NCBI GenBank assembly: GCA_030152225.1
Contig: JASLHL010000329.1
Span: forward strand, 1 to 37,868
DNA from: Flavobacterium sp.
GTDB lineage: Bacteria > Bacteroidota > Bacteroidia > Flavobacteriales > Flavobacteriaceae
DNA length: 37,868 bases
Direction: 5' to 3'
Below, piece after piece: positions 17,258 through 25,396 of the stretch. Below the pieces are notes generated by a model. It was not told where the DNA came from and made no database searches. It saw only the letters and a list, made by a program, of their open reading frames with translations. Positions within the stretch are counted from its first letter, which is position 1. Every line of letters begins with the position of its first letter. The position numbers were made by a program, and so were the translations under genes.

Positions 17258-19618
17258 TTAATTAAGTTTATAGTTGAACTTGAGATAGCAGCTTCGACCT
17301 GCTTTTTGGATTTTATAATAGTCGTATAAATCTTGATTCAGTAGATTTCGCACTTCGATTCCCATGGACCATCCCTGTACGGGCCACTCATAAACCATAC
17401 CTAGGGTCAGGGAGGTTTGATCAGGCACGATGTTTTTCACCTCGCCTTTGCTACTGCCAAATAGACCTAAGAAACCATCGGGTTCCATAGATTTATCGAT
17501 GGGTTGGATGTAAAATTCTCGTACAAAATTGAGGTTTGCATAGAAAGTCACCCCATCCTGTGGTGTGAAAATGGCTTTGTATTTACTCTCAGCCCCTACA
17601 TTGGCAAAGAAATACGGAATATTAGGCACGCGATTTCCCTTTAGCCATTGATCGGCCAATTGATCAAAACGACCATAGCGGATGCTCTGCCAAGTAAAAT
17701 TGCTGTAAAACTTTGTTTGATTGGTTAGCTTGAATGTAAAATCCCCTTCAAATCCATAGCCTTTGGCTCGTTCCTTATTGACAAATAGCGATAAGGGAGG
17801 ATTTCCAGCAGCGAGGACAATAATATCTTTCGTTTGGCGATAAAACGCATGTAGGCTGTATTCAAATCGCCCCATCTGCTGATCAATACCCAAATTAAAA
17901 TTTAAACTTTGTTCGGGCTTTAGGTCAAAATTCGACGCAATAAAGAAATTGTCACCGAAAAGTTCACTATATCCTGGTAAGCGACGAGCATCTTCAACAG
18001 AAAAGCGCAAACTCGTCGTTTCTTTCCATTGGTATTTTGTTGCAATCGCCCATCCCCAAGCGTTATTTGAAGTACGATGTAAATCAGCAGTTCTCAAATC
18101 TACTTGATAGGCGGTATTCAAACCCTCACTCGAATAGTTGTAATTTTTTACCAAGAAATTGGTTTCAAAACGGTTTTGAAACCACTGACTCGTGATCCCC
18201 ATGGCTAGGGTGTTTTTTTTGTAATAGGCGGGAATCTCAATCATGGGTTGTTGCGTCGTTTCAATCTGTTTCCCATAGACATCCGTTCCAATGCGCTTGG
18301 TGTAATTATAGCTGTTGTTGAGCCACAGTTGATGGGATTTATTCCACTGCCATCCTAAGAGTGTTCGACTTGTAAAAAACGTCATATCAATAGCGGCATA
18401 GCTGGGATGGTCTCCCTCACCCCTATATCCTCTTGGCGTAAATTCGCCTAGCCAATTATATCGTCCTTGTAAAGTATCAATCACGCGATTTTTAACCACA
18501 TTGTACGCAAAAAACTGATCCACAGTGAGTCGATCGTTAATCCATTTCTTTTTATAGCGCAAGGTAGGAATCAAGCTGTGCTGTCTATCCTCTATTCCGC
18601 CATACGGTGTTAGCATGGTTGTTGGACTGTGTTGCACTTGTTTGTCTAAAGCGTAATAACTCAAATCAAACTGAAGTAAATCTGCTGCTTTTACATTCGT
18701 TAGCCCCACATACATAGTGGTATAATAGTGTCGGTATCGGTTGTGAAAGAGATGCACTTTATCTCTAGTCTTGGCTAACTCAGGATCGGGCGTACGGATT
18801 TTATAGTCATTGTCTGCGTAGTTAGAGAAAAACTCTCCCCCAATAAACACGTGATCATTGAGGTTGTAATGTCCACGTAAAGCAGTGCGAACGGTATTAA
18901 AAGAACCATATTCGACAGAAGCGCGCAATGCATTGGATTGGTTGACATTCGAAACTAAGTTAATTGCACCGCCTAAAGCATCACTGGCAAGGTAAACGGG
19001 AATTACGCCTTTGTACACCTCTACTTTACTGATTAGATCCAGGGGGATATTGGATAAATTATATCCATTGCCTAAATAGTTGAGCGGAATCCCATCTTTG
19101 AAATAACGAATGGCCGACCCCTGAAAACCATTTAGATTTACACTAGTCTCACCGCCTAATCCACCACTTTGTCTTATGCGCACCCCTGTGGTTCGATTCA
19201 TCAAATCACTTAAAGAAGCAGGACGAACAACGTGGTTCTTAGCATCCACTTCTACAGCGCGTATAATACCGCGATTGACTTCCGCCTCTTCTGATTTTCG
19301 CGTAATTTCAATGGCCTCTAAAAGTGTAGTGTCTTTAGTTAACTGAATCGTATGTGTACTCCCATTAAAAAGAGCTAGCGGTTGTTGAGCTGTTTGATAG
19401 CCTTCAACAAAAACGACCACCTGATAGGTTTTTTCTTCTTTTACTTCCAAGTGGATTCGACCGGATGCATTGGCTGTATACGCTTGTTGATCGAGGTACA
19501 ATACCGCCCCAGTCAATGGCTGATTCGCTTGATTTTCAATCGTAAATTCCACCTTGTGTTGGGCGACTAATGCCGTAGTTGAAAGCAATAAACCGAAAAG
19601 AAGTAGTTTGTTTAGCAC
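17258..19618 (-). CDS. TonB-dependent outer-membrane receptor, siderophore/iron type
   Basis: 786 residues. Signal peptide (1-19, ending ALVAQ), then a carboxypeptidase-like regulatory domain (about 20-100: NQPLTGAVLYLDQQAYT...), a plug domain (about 110-225, with ASLSDLMNRTTGVRIRQSGGLGG and DALGGAINLVSN) and a C-terminal 22-stranded barrel ending in LKFNYKLN. It imports a ligand across the outer membrane with TonB energy. There is no SusD partner, which argues against glycan uptake and for iron chelates or a vitamin. It is the first gene of the operon with DUF4374, esterase and YncE-like genes. The promoter carries a palindromic box shared with the AraC gene at 22616, pointing to iron control. 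Confidence 0.93.
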   Translation of the reverse strand: MLNKLLLFGLLLSTTALVAQHKVEFTIENQANQPLTGAVLYLDQQAYTANASGRIHLEVKEEKTYQVVVFVEGYQTAQQPLALFNGSTHTIQLTKDTTLLEAIEITRKSEEAEVNRGIIRAVEVDAKNHVVRPASLSDLMNRTTGVRIRQSGGLGGETSVNLNGFQGSAIRYFKDGIPLNYLGNGYNLSNIPLDLISKVEVYKGVIPVYLASDALGGAINLVSNVNQSNALRASVEYGSFNTVRTALRGHYNLNDHVFIGGEFFSNYADNDYKIRTPDPELAKTRDKVHLFHNRYRHYYTTMYVGLTNVKAADLLQFDLSYYALDKQVQHSPTTMLTPYGGIEDRQHSLIPTLRYKKKWINDRLTVDQFFAYNVVKNRVIDTLQGRYNWLGEFTPRGYRGEGDHPSYAAIDMTFFTSRTLLGWQWNKSHQLWLNNSYNYTKRIGTDVYGKQIETTQQPMIEIPAYYKKNTLAMGITSQWFQNRFETNFLVKNYNYSSEGLNTAYQVDLRTADLHRTSNNAWGWAIATKYQWKETTSLRFSVEDARRLPGYSELFGDNFFIASNFDLKPEQSLNFNLGIDQQMGRFEYSLHAFYRQTKDIIVLAAGNPPLSLFVNKERAKGYGFEGDFTFKLTNQTKFYSNFTWQSIRYGRFDQLADQWLKGNRVPNIPYFFANVGAESKYKAIFTPQDGVTFYANLNFVREFYIQPIDKSMEPDGFLGLFGSSKGEVKNIVPDQTSLTLGMVYEWPVQGWSMGIEVRNLLNQDLYDYYKIQKAGRSCYLKFNYKLN

Positions 19619-19649
19619 GCTTACTATTTATATTTAGTTTAAATAAAAA

Positions 19650-19679
19650 CAAAAGTATACTAAAAAAGTTGATTAACAA
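19650..19679 (-). promoter_or_regulatory. Promoter of the TonB receptor operon
   Basis: Read on the minus strand: TTG (19679-19677), exactly 19 bp, then TACTTTTG (19657-19650), a full match to the Bacteroidota TTG-N19-TAnnTTTG form. It is 31 nt before the start codon. The -33 element overlaps the palindromic box at 19678-19696. Confidence 0.65.
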
Positions 19680-19696
19680 GAATTATTCTAAATAAT
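19678..19696. promoter_or_regulatory. Palindromic operator, putative iron (Fur-type) box 1
   Basis: AAGAATTATTCTAAATAAT, with the core AGAAT-T-ATTCT an exact inverted repeat. It matches the box at 22557 in 17 of 19 positions and overlaps the -33 element of the TonB operon promoter, as expected for a repressor site. Confidence 0.6.
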
Positions 19697-19702
19697 GTTT
19701 TG

Positions 19703-19772
19703 GTGAGTAGTGAGTGGTGAGTAGTGAGTGGTGAGTAGTGAGTAGTGAGTAGTGAGTAGTGAGTGGTGATGG
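19703..19772 (+). repeat. 7-nt tandem array upstream of the four-helix-bundle gene
   Basis: Ten units of GTGAGTA or GTGAGTG (the last is GTGATGG) in perfect 7-nt phase. The G-rich strand is plus. The same unit reappears directly at the end of the four-helix-bundle gene at 20174. Confidence 0.9.
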
Positions 19773-19815
19773 TTTTTTGGCTTACAATTTGTAATATGAC
19801 TCTAAAATTTAAGCC

Positions 19816-20181
19816 ATGAAAACACATAAAGATTTAGAAGTATGGGTTATGAGTATAAATTACGTGAGTGATATATATAAATTAACCGATAGCTTCCCTA
19901 AAACTGAGTTATATACTTTAACTAGTCAAATAAGAAGAAGTGCAGTATCAATCCCTTCCAATATAGCGGAGGGAAGTGCGAGAGGGAGTTATAAAGAATT
20001 TATCCGGTTTTTATACATCGCCTTAGGAAGTTTAACTGAATTAGAAACTCAATTAATAATTGCCACAAATCTACAGTTAGCTGTAATAGATGACCTGTAT
20101 TTTAATCAATTGACAACCATTAAAAAAATGATTTTAGGTTTGGTAAGATCAATAAAAAATAAAATGGGGAGTAGTGAGTAG
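19816..20181 (+). CDS. Four-helix bundle protein (23S rRNA intervening-sequence protein family)
   Basis: 121-residue helical protein with the family's conserved SQIRRSAVSIPSNIAEG core (residues 37-53), then ARGSYKEFIRFLYIALGSLTELETQL. Members are often encoded in 23S rRNA intervening sequences or scattered in genomes, and related to the Avd accessory protein of diversity-generating retroelements; their function is not settled. No reverse transcriptase or variable repeat is present here. The gene is bracketed by GTGAGTA heptamer arrays, and its last residues (GSSE) and stop codon are encoded by the downstream array. It stands alone between the TonB operon and a minus-strand gene. Confidence 0.88.
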   Translation: MKTHKDLEVWVMSINYVSDIYKLTDSFPKTELYTLTSQIRRSAVSIPSNIAEGSARGSYKEFIRFLYIALGSLTELETQLIIATNLQLAVIDDLYFNQLTTIKKMILGLVRSIKNKMGSSE

Positions 20182-20285
20182 TGAGTAGTGAGTAGTGTTG
20201 TTTGTTCTTTGTTGTTTGTTCTTTGCTCTCTCACCAAAACCACCTCTCACCTCTCACCTCTCACCAATCACCACTTACCACTTAC
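20165..20285. repeat. Composite 7-nt array linking two convergent genes
   Basis: From 20174 to 20285 sixteen units keep one 7-nt phase through three unit families: GTGAGTA (plus strand G-rich), then TTGTTCT/TTGTTGT, then CTCTCAC and CACTTAC (minus strand G-rich). The left end contains the stop codon of the four-helix-bundle gene, and the right end contains the stop codon (20282-20284) of the minus-strand membrane protein. Confidence 0.9.
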
Positions 20286-21013
20286 AACAAAGGACGTTGA
20301 CTTTTTTCGCGTTTATTGAAATAGATAGCCAACAAAATAAAGAATAGTAAGTAAGCGATATTAAAGCCAGCAGCGCTAATCCATGCTTTCAAAAGTCCAT
20401 CAGGCAATAGTAATTTAATTGGTTGCTGATACAGGGTGATAAATACAGGAGAAATAAACCCCACCCATTTAGGCAGTACAGTTTTTCCGCAAAACACGAG
20501 AATCGAAAACAACAGCCAACCGAATAGCAACACTGCAATAGCTGTGCCCCAAGCAATGTAAAGCACTTTGGTAAATCCTGCGGCCATTTCGATTAAATAA
20601 GCATGTGCACTGGGATCTGTATGATAAATGGCTTTAAACAATTCTCCACTATAATAAAAATCAGCGTGTCCTAATGGCATTAATACAACACTAATGACTA
20701 AGATAAAATAGGTCAACCAAGCGTGTGCTTTTGTTTTATCTTTAAAGAATTGATAGGCTAGCCATACGCCTGGTAAGAATAAAAAGGCTGACATCGACGC
20801 AAGAAGTGCGCCCCACATTAAGCGTTCTGTCGAACCTTCGATCATGAGCAAGGCTAAAGTGTGATCCAATTGGTCTACATAGGTTTCTGTAAATAAAGGG
20901 TATTTTGCCGGGTCGACGTGAAACCCTACAATGAGAATATCACCAATGACCCAAAGGATTGAAGCAATAATACTAGAAATAAAAGACCACCTAATTTTTG
21001 TTGAATAATTCAT
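20282..21013 (-). CDS. Small multi-span membrane protein, unrecognised
   Basis: 243 residues with about seven hydrophobic segments (roughly 10-32, 63-85, 100-120, 145-175, 185-205, 215-238). Conserved-looking polar spots are EGSTERLMWG and LMPLGHADFYYSG within membrane-proximal regions. I do not recognise the family with certainty; it may belong to a Bacteroidota-specific DUF. It lies 53 nt after the MATE gene on the same strand without a terminator between, so it is probably co-transcribed with it. Its stop codon lies in a 7-nt repeat array. A role with the exporter is only suggested by position. Confidence 0.7.
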   Translation of the reverse strand: MNYSTKIRWSFISSIIASILWVIGDILIVGFHVDPAKYPLFTETYVDQLDHTLALLMIEGSTERLMWGALLASMSAFLFLPGVWLAYQFFKDKTKAHAWLTYFILVISVVLMPLGHADFYYSGELFKAIYHTDPSAHAYLIEMAAGFTKVLYIAWGTAIAVLLFGWLLFSILVFCGKTVLPKWVGFISPVFITLYQQPIKLLLPDGLLKAWISAAGFNIAYLLFFILLAIYFNKREKSQRPLL

Positions 21014-21066
21014 ATGTAAGAAATAATATAGTTACGTTATTTAATTTTACTACTTGTTTTATGCGT

Positions 21067-22458
21067 TTAATTCTCTGTGTTACCTTGTGCATCAAGGAGT
21101 TGTACGGATTCAGCAGTTGTCTTGTTCTTGAGTTTCTTAGCACTGCGCACTACCGCATACAGGACAAGTCCAAAGATGATCCAATCAATTGCTGCACTTG
21201 CCCAATACACACTGCTGACGCCATAAATAGCAGGTACGATAAGCAACACGGGAATATAAAATACCAGCTGACGGAGTATACTGATGATGGTTGCGGGTTT
21301 AGCATCTTCAATGGCAGGAAACCACACCATGGCCATAAATACAAAAGGCAAAACCAACAGCACACTCATGTACAAGCGAAAATCAAACAGTTGTTGGGAT
21401 AAAAACTCCATATTGGGAATCATAACCGAGAGTAAAGCTGAAGGATAAAGCATAACAAGCAACCAAAAGGGCAATAACACAGCCAATCCTGTTAGTGAAA
21501 ACAAGCGATACGCCTTGATACTGCGCTCGTAGTTCTTTGCGCCATAGTTCATCCCTGCAACAGGTTGTAAAGCGCGCATCAACCCCCAAAGCGGGGTATT
21601 TAATAGGATATAAAAGCGATTAACCGCAGTAAAAAATGTAATATCTTCTGCTGTTCCATATTTGGCCAAGGCATTGAACACGACAATATTTTGAATGACA
21701 ATCATCACCATCATAATAAAACCAGGCATCCCCAAAGCGAGTGTTTCTTTTATAATGGCTTTATTTTTTTGCAAGGACCAGAACTTCGTTTGAAAAGAGG
21801 CCTTTCCTCCTGCATAATACCATACTCCTAAGAGGGTGTAAATCAGCATGGAACTATTGGTTGCCCAAGCAGCACCAGCAACTCCCCATCCGAAAGTGGA
21901 AATAAATAAGGGTTTTAACGCTAAATCGACCAAGAGTCCAATAGCAATCATCCACGCGGCTGTTTTCATTCTTCCTTCTGCCCGTACAATCATGTTTAAG
22001 GCTAAACCGTGGATCCAGAAAAAGCTTCCCAAAATTGTCACGCGAAAATACTCCACACCAAGCGTGAGAATTTCATCTCGTCCGCCCATCATATACACCA
22101 ATTCTTCAGCAAAAATGTAACAGGGAATCGTTAGGACAATTGAGAAAAGAAGGGTCAAATAATTGACCGTTCCCATGGACTTTTCGAGCTTAGCTGTATC
22201 TTTTGCACCGATCCAGATGCTAATAGCCGAGCCAATTCCCGTGCCGATTAACGTTCCAAATCCCTGTGCAAATTGCGCCAACGGATAGGCTATCCCCACG
22301 GCAGCCAAGGCTGTATTACTCACAAGATGTCCGACAAATAAGCCATCTAAAAAATTGTTTAATCCATATAAAACCATAGCTACAACAGCGGGCCAAGCCA
22401 ATTGTACCATTACCTTGGGCAATTTTCCTGCTACAATAAGTTGTCTTTGTTTATCCAT
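21067..22458 (-). CDS. MATE-family efflux transporter
   Basis: 463 residues, 12 predicted membrane spans in two MatE halves (first half LPKVMVQLAWPAVVAMVLYGLNNFLDGLFVGHL; second half starting LALGMPGFIMMVMIVIQNIVVFNAL). MATE proteins export cationic drugs or small metabolites in exchange for Na+ or H+. It is divergent from a PchR-like AraC regulator and close to an iron-type operator at 22557. An exporter next to an iron-controlled receptor could secrete a siderophore, but no siderophore-synthesis gene is in the window, so drug export is equally possible. Confidence 0.9.
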   Translation of the reverse strand: MDKQRQLIVAGKLPKVMVQLAWPAVVAMVLYGLNNFLDGLFVGHLVSNTALAAVGIAYPLAQFAQGFGTLIGTGIGSAISIWIGAKDTAKLEKSMGTVNYLTLLFSIVLTIPCYIFAEELVYMMGGRDEILTLGVEYFRVTILGSFFWIHGLALNMIVRAEGRMKTAAWMIAIGLLVDLALKPLFISTFGWGVAGAAWATNSSMLIYTLLGVWYYAGGKASFQTKFWSLQKNKAIIKETLALGMPGFIMMVMIVIQNIVVFNALAKYGTAEDITFFTAVNRFYILLNTPLWGLMRALQPVAGMNYGAKNYERSIKAYRLFSLTGLAVLLPFWLLVMLYPSALLSVMIPNMEFLSQQLFDFRLYMSVLLVLPFVFMAMVWFPAIEDAKPATIISILRQLVFYIPVLLIVPAIYGVSSVYWASAAIDWIIFGLVLYAVVRSAKKLKNKTTAESVQLLDAQGNTEN

Positions 22459-22556
22459 ATCACTTTGTTTTTATTTCGATCTAATGATCTCGAATGCAAC
22501 CCTTTAGACTCTTACTTCTTTTTTTTAGGAAGCAAGAGAAATTCTTGTTTTTTATT

Positions 22557-22575
22557 AAGAATCATTCTAAACAAT
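22557..22575. promoter_or_regulatory. Palindromic operator, putative iron (Fur-type) box 2
   Basis: AAGAATCATTCTAAACAAT. The extended form from 22555 to 22571 is an almost perfect 8-1-8 inverted repeat (one mismatch). It shares 17 of 19 bases with the box before the TonB operon, lies just upstream of the -7 box at 22579, and could also act on the divergent MATE gene. Confidence 0.6.
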
Positions 22576-22578
22576 TAC

Positions 22579-22586
22579 TATCTTTG
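22579..22586 (+). promoter_or_regulatory. -7 box of the AraC-family gene
   Basis: TATCTTTG is an exact TAnnTTTG match, 30 nt before the ATG at 22616. There is no TTG at -33; that place is occupied by operator box 2, so an activator may help or the box may block polymerase. Confidence 0.55.
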
Positions 22587-22615
22587 CGCAAAGGTAACGG
22601 CAAACGTTCACCACG

Positions 22616-23653
22616 ATGTCCCAAATACGGATTAAAATGTCCGTCAAAAAAAATGATGCTATGGCGATGACGTTGCGCTTATATGACTTGAAGCACAAGC
22701 ACACTTTAGTAGAGAAACACTATCCTACCTCTTTTTTTGATTTGGATGAAGGGGGCATTAAGGAGCATACCACCTATTTGGATTCTTTTCTTGGACAGGG
22801 ATTTTATAGGGAAATCTATTTTGAAGGGGTACATATCGGATTTGGTGATGTTCACTTAGCTCATGCACTACACTTGGGATTTGAAAGTGATTTTGAAACC
22901 ATAGAGATGCACTTTACACTCAAGGGAAAAAGCACGGCACATACCAGTCAATTTGACAAGCAAATAAGCTTTAGCTCCAACTCACACAACTTGCTTTACA
23001 CAAATGGATTAGGCGGAAAAATGCAGTGGGAATCTCAATCGTTTCAACTGTGTGAAATCAATTTAAGACCTGACTTCTTTACTCGTTTTTTACCAACGGA
23101 TCACCTGCTCTTTGAACAGTTTAGAAATGCGATTGAAAAGGGGCAATCCAGTTTGCTTCACCCACAACACTACCAGATCAACCACCAGATGTATCAAATC
23201 ATCGAACAGATTATACACTGTGATAAAAAAGGCGTTTTTAAACGGTTGTTTTTAGAGGCTAAAGTTATTGAATTATTGCTGCTTCAACTGGAACAGTTCT
23301 ATGGTGATCAACCTTACCAAGGGTCGTTAAAGCGATCTGACATTGACAAGATCTACGCCGTCCGAGATTTTATGGTACACAATTTAGATAGTACCCATTC
23401 TCTACTCGATCTAGCGCATCAGGTGGGAACCAATGATTTTATACTAAAAAAGGGATTTAAAGAGCTATTTGGCACGACTGTGTTTTCCTTTTGGGCTCAT
23501 GAAAAAATGGAACATGCCAAGCAGTTGCTAGCCGAACAAGCCTTAACGGTCAGTGAAGTTTCAGAGCGAATTGGCTATAAGAATCAACGTCATTTTTCAA
23601 CTGCATTTAAAAAGAAGTACGGTTTTTCACCAAGTGAAACCTTTAAGGGCTGA
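22616..23653 (+). CDS. AraC-family regulator, PchR-like
   Basis: 345 residues. The N-terminal ligand domain (about 50-170) ends in the NLRPDFFTRFLP-type segment typical of PchR-like regulators, and the C-terminal double helix-turn-helix spans about 245-345, with LDLAHQVGTNDFILKKGFKELFGTTVFSFW and VSEVSERIGYKNQRHFSTAFKKKYGFSPSE. PchR of Pseudomonas activates siderophore uptake on binding the ferric siderophore. Here the gene is divergent from a MATE exporter and has an iron-type box in its promoter. ATG 22616 fits the -7 box; ATG 22637 is an alternative. No membrane segments are seen. Confidence 0.88.
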   Translation: MSQIRIKMSVKKNDAMAMTLRLYDLKHKHTLVEKHYPTSFFDLDEGGIKEHTTYLDSFLGQGFYREIYFEGVHIGFGDVHLAHALHLGFESDFETIEMHFTLKGKSTAHTSQFDKQISFSSNSHNLLYTNGLGGKMQWESQSFQLCEINLRPDFFTRFLPTDHLLFEQFRNAIEKGQSSLLHPQHYQINHQMYQIIEQIIHCDKKGVFKRLFLEAKVIELLLLQLEQFYGDQPYQGSLKRSDIDKIYAVRDFMVHNLDSTHSLLDLAHQVGTNDFILKKGFKELFGTTVFSFWAHEKMEHAKQLLAEQALTVSEVSERIGYKNQRHFSTAFKKKYGFSPSETFKG

Positions 23654-23769
23654 TTTTTTTGTGCAGGATGTTAATCCTAAGCTTGAGGCTGTTGGTCTCA
23701 TCGCCCTTTTTTAACGATCCCCAACCGCTATCTATCCGTCTAAGACAAACCAAGAGCAAACGACCTCCC

Positions 23770-24408
23770 TTAAAAATCTACTAAATTCTTTACATGAGGT
23801 AAGAAAATTCCTCGGACACAGAATACTTCTCGAATCTCCTCTTCTTGCAGGAGTAAACTTTCAAAAGCAGCATTATCCGCTATAAACAACAACGCTTTGG
23901 TGTCTGTTACTCGTTTAAAACGATAGCATAAAACGCCTTTATTCTCCACGATTAATACATAAATATTCCAAGGTTTCATTTCGGAAAGTGCAATTTTTTT
24001 GGACAGTAAATAAGAACTTACTTTGATTGTGGGAAACATATTCTCTACGCCAACTTGAAAAGCAATATTAACCTCTTCTTCTGTAGGAAACACATAGCTT
24101 GGAGTGCTTGCCAGACAACGCTCTGGATTGATAAAATACTCAATATGATGATCCACTGAGATCATTTTTACAATTCTTTCATCCAAATTAATCGAATACA
24201 CTGAATTGGGATGAATGAGAAAGACCTCATTTAAATCAATTTTGTTTTTTTTACAAACTTCAATAATTCTATCGTAGCGCACGGTTTCTCGAATTTTCCA
24301 TGACGATAGCGTATTAGGTTTTATTTCTAATAGATTCGCGAGTTCCAAATCAGTTTTTAACCCAAGTAATACCTTTAATCTCCTGATTATGTCATTTGCA
24401 TCTAACAT
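23770..24408 (-). CDS. CI-like helix-turn-helix regulator with S24-like C-terminal domain
   Basis: 212 residues. The N-terminal helix-turn-helix (about 5-65: LKTDLELANLLEIKPNTLSSWKIRETVRYDRIIEVCKKNKIDLNEVF) is of the bacteriophage CI repressor type. The C-terminal part (about 115-200) resembles the peptidase S24 fold: VGVENMFPTIKVSSYLLSKK, WNIYVLIVENKGVLCYRFKRV. The usual Ser before the Met of the S24 motif (D/ESM) is Asn, and the Lys position is uncertain, so self-cleavage is doubtful. No phage genes are near it. It is a stand-alone regulator, flanked by a terminatorless gap and the carbonic anhydrase terminator. Confidence 0.8.
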   Translation of the reverse strand: MLDANDIIRRLKVLLGLKTDLELANLLEIKPNTLSSWKIRETVRYDRIIEVCKKNKIDLNEVFLIHPNSVYSINLDERIVKMISVDHHIEYFINPERCLASTPSYVFPTEEEVNIAFQVGVENMFPTIKVSSYLLSKKIALSEMKPWNIYVLIVENKGVLCYRFKRVTDTKALLFIADNAAFESLLLQEEEIREVFCVRGIFLPHVKNLVDF

Positions 24409-24770
24409 AGTTTTTTCCTTTTTGCGAATTAAATATTGTAAACGACTGCTGTGGCTTCTTATGTTAACAATTCAATCATACTTAAAAAATAAGCACGTAT
24501 AACAAACAATACTTCATCATCACCGTCTTTTAAAGTGCTCTTGCCTAGACAAACTCTTGGTCAATCCAAGTAATTCTCATTTTATTAACAGACTAATACC
24601 ACCTTTAAAAGTACAAAAAATTCGCACAAAATCACTTATTAGTGTATTAATATTCTCAAAATAAAGGTTATTGAATATTTTAGGCTATTTTCAATTCAGG
24701 AAAGATATGATTTTAATCAAAAAAGCCCCTCAAATAAAGGGGCTTTTTCAAGGTTATTCGTCGGTTTACA
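24409..24770. other. 362-bp gap
   Basis: AT-rich, without a credible ORF. It should hold the promoter of the CI-like gene, but I see no clear TAnnTTTG box. Its right end has the terminator of the carbonic anhydrase gene. Confidence 0.5.
24720..24748 (-). terminator. Terminator after the carbonic anhydrase gene
   Basis: Perfect 11-bp stem (AAAAAGCCCCT and AGGGGCTTTTT) with a 7-nt loop. The T-run works on the minus strand and possibly on both. Confidence 0.88.
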
Positions 24771-25394
24771 TTAGCAAATCAATTCTACTTTTCCACTGAC
24801 TACATCGTAATATCCACCCACTACGCCAATTTGTTCTTCGGCAATCAGTTTGGTCAAGGAAGGGCTTACACGCTGTAGTTGGTCTACAATAGCACGTACA
24901 TTTTCCTTCGTTACTAATTCGATGAGTTCTGCTTGAGCGAGTTCTGTTGCTTCGTATTGCTGGCGTACTTTATCCACTACGGGGTGAATGCGTTCCAAAA
25001 TCGTATCTAACTTTCCTAAACTAGTGTGATTACAAGCTCCAGTTATAGCACCACAACGGCTATGTCCCAATACGAAGATGAGTTTACTTCCCACCACATT
25101 ACACGCGTATTCCATACTGCCAATCACTTCATCTGTCAATACATTTCCGGCAATTCTCAAGCTAAAGATATCGCCAATTCCTTGGTCTAAAACGTGTTCT
25201 AATGGTGCTCTACTATCCATACAGCTCAAAATTACAGCATGAGGATGCTGGCCGTCTTTTGTTTCTTGCAATTGATGCAGAAAATTTCGGTTGTATTTTA
25301 GATTATTGACAAAGCGGTTGTTTCCTTCTAATAGTAAGTTTAAGCTTTGTGCCGGTGTCGTATTGGCTAATATTTCTTTTGTAAATGAATTCAT
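24771..25394 (-). CDS. Beta-class carbonic anhydrase
   Basis: 207-residue zinc enzyme interconverting CO2 and bicarbonate. Zinc ligands are visible as Cys58, His111 and Cys114, with the Asp60-Arg62 dyad in CMDSR and the SRCGAITGA loop. Length is typical. The start MNSFTKEIL lies 2 nt after the SulP stop, so both genes form one operon: the transporter may move bicarbonate or another anion that the enzyme helps to balance. There is no signal peptide, so it acts in the cytoplasm. A terminator follows. Confidence 0.95.
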   Translation of the reverse strand: MNSFTKEILANTTPAQSLNLLLEGNNRFVNNLKYNRNFLHQLQETKDGQHPHAVILSCMDSRAPLEHVLDQGIGDIFSLRIAGNVLTDEVIGSMEYACNVVGSKLIFVLGHSRCGAITGACNHTSLGKLDTILERIHPVVDKVRQQYEATELAQAELIELVTKENVRAIVDQLQRVSPSLTKLIAEEQIGVVGGYYDVVSGKVELIC

Positions 25395-25396
25395 CG

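Noticed and set aside
19816..20181. Diversity-generating retroelement, because of the Avd-like four-helix bundle protein
   Set aside because: No reverse transcriptase, template repeat or variable repeat is present.
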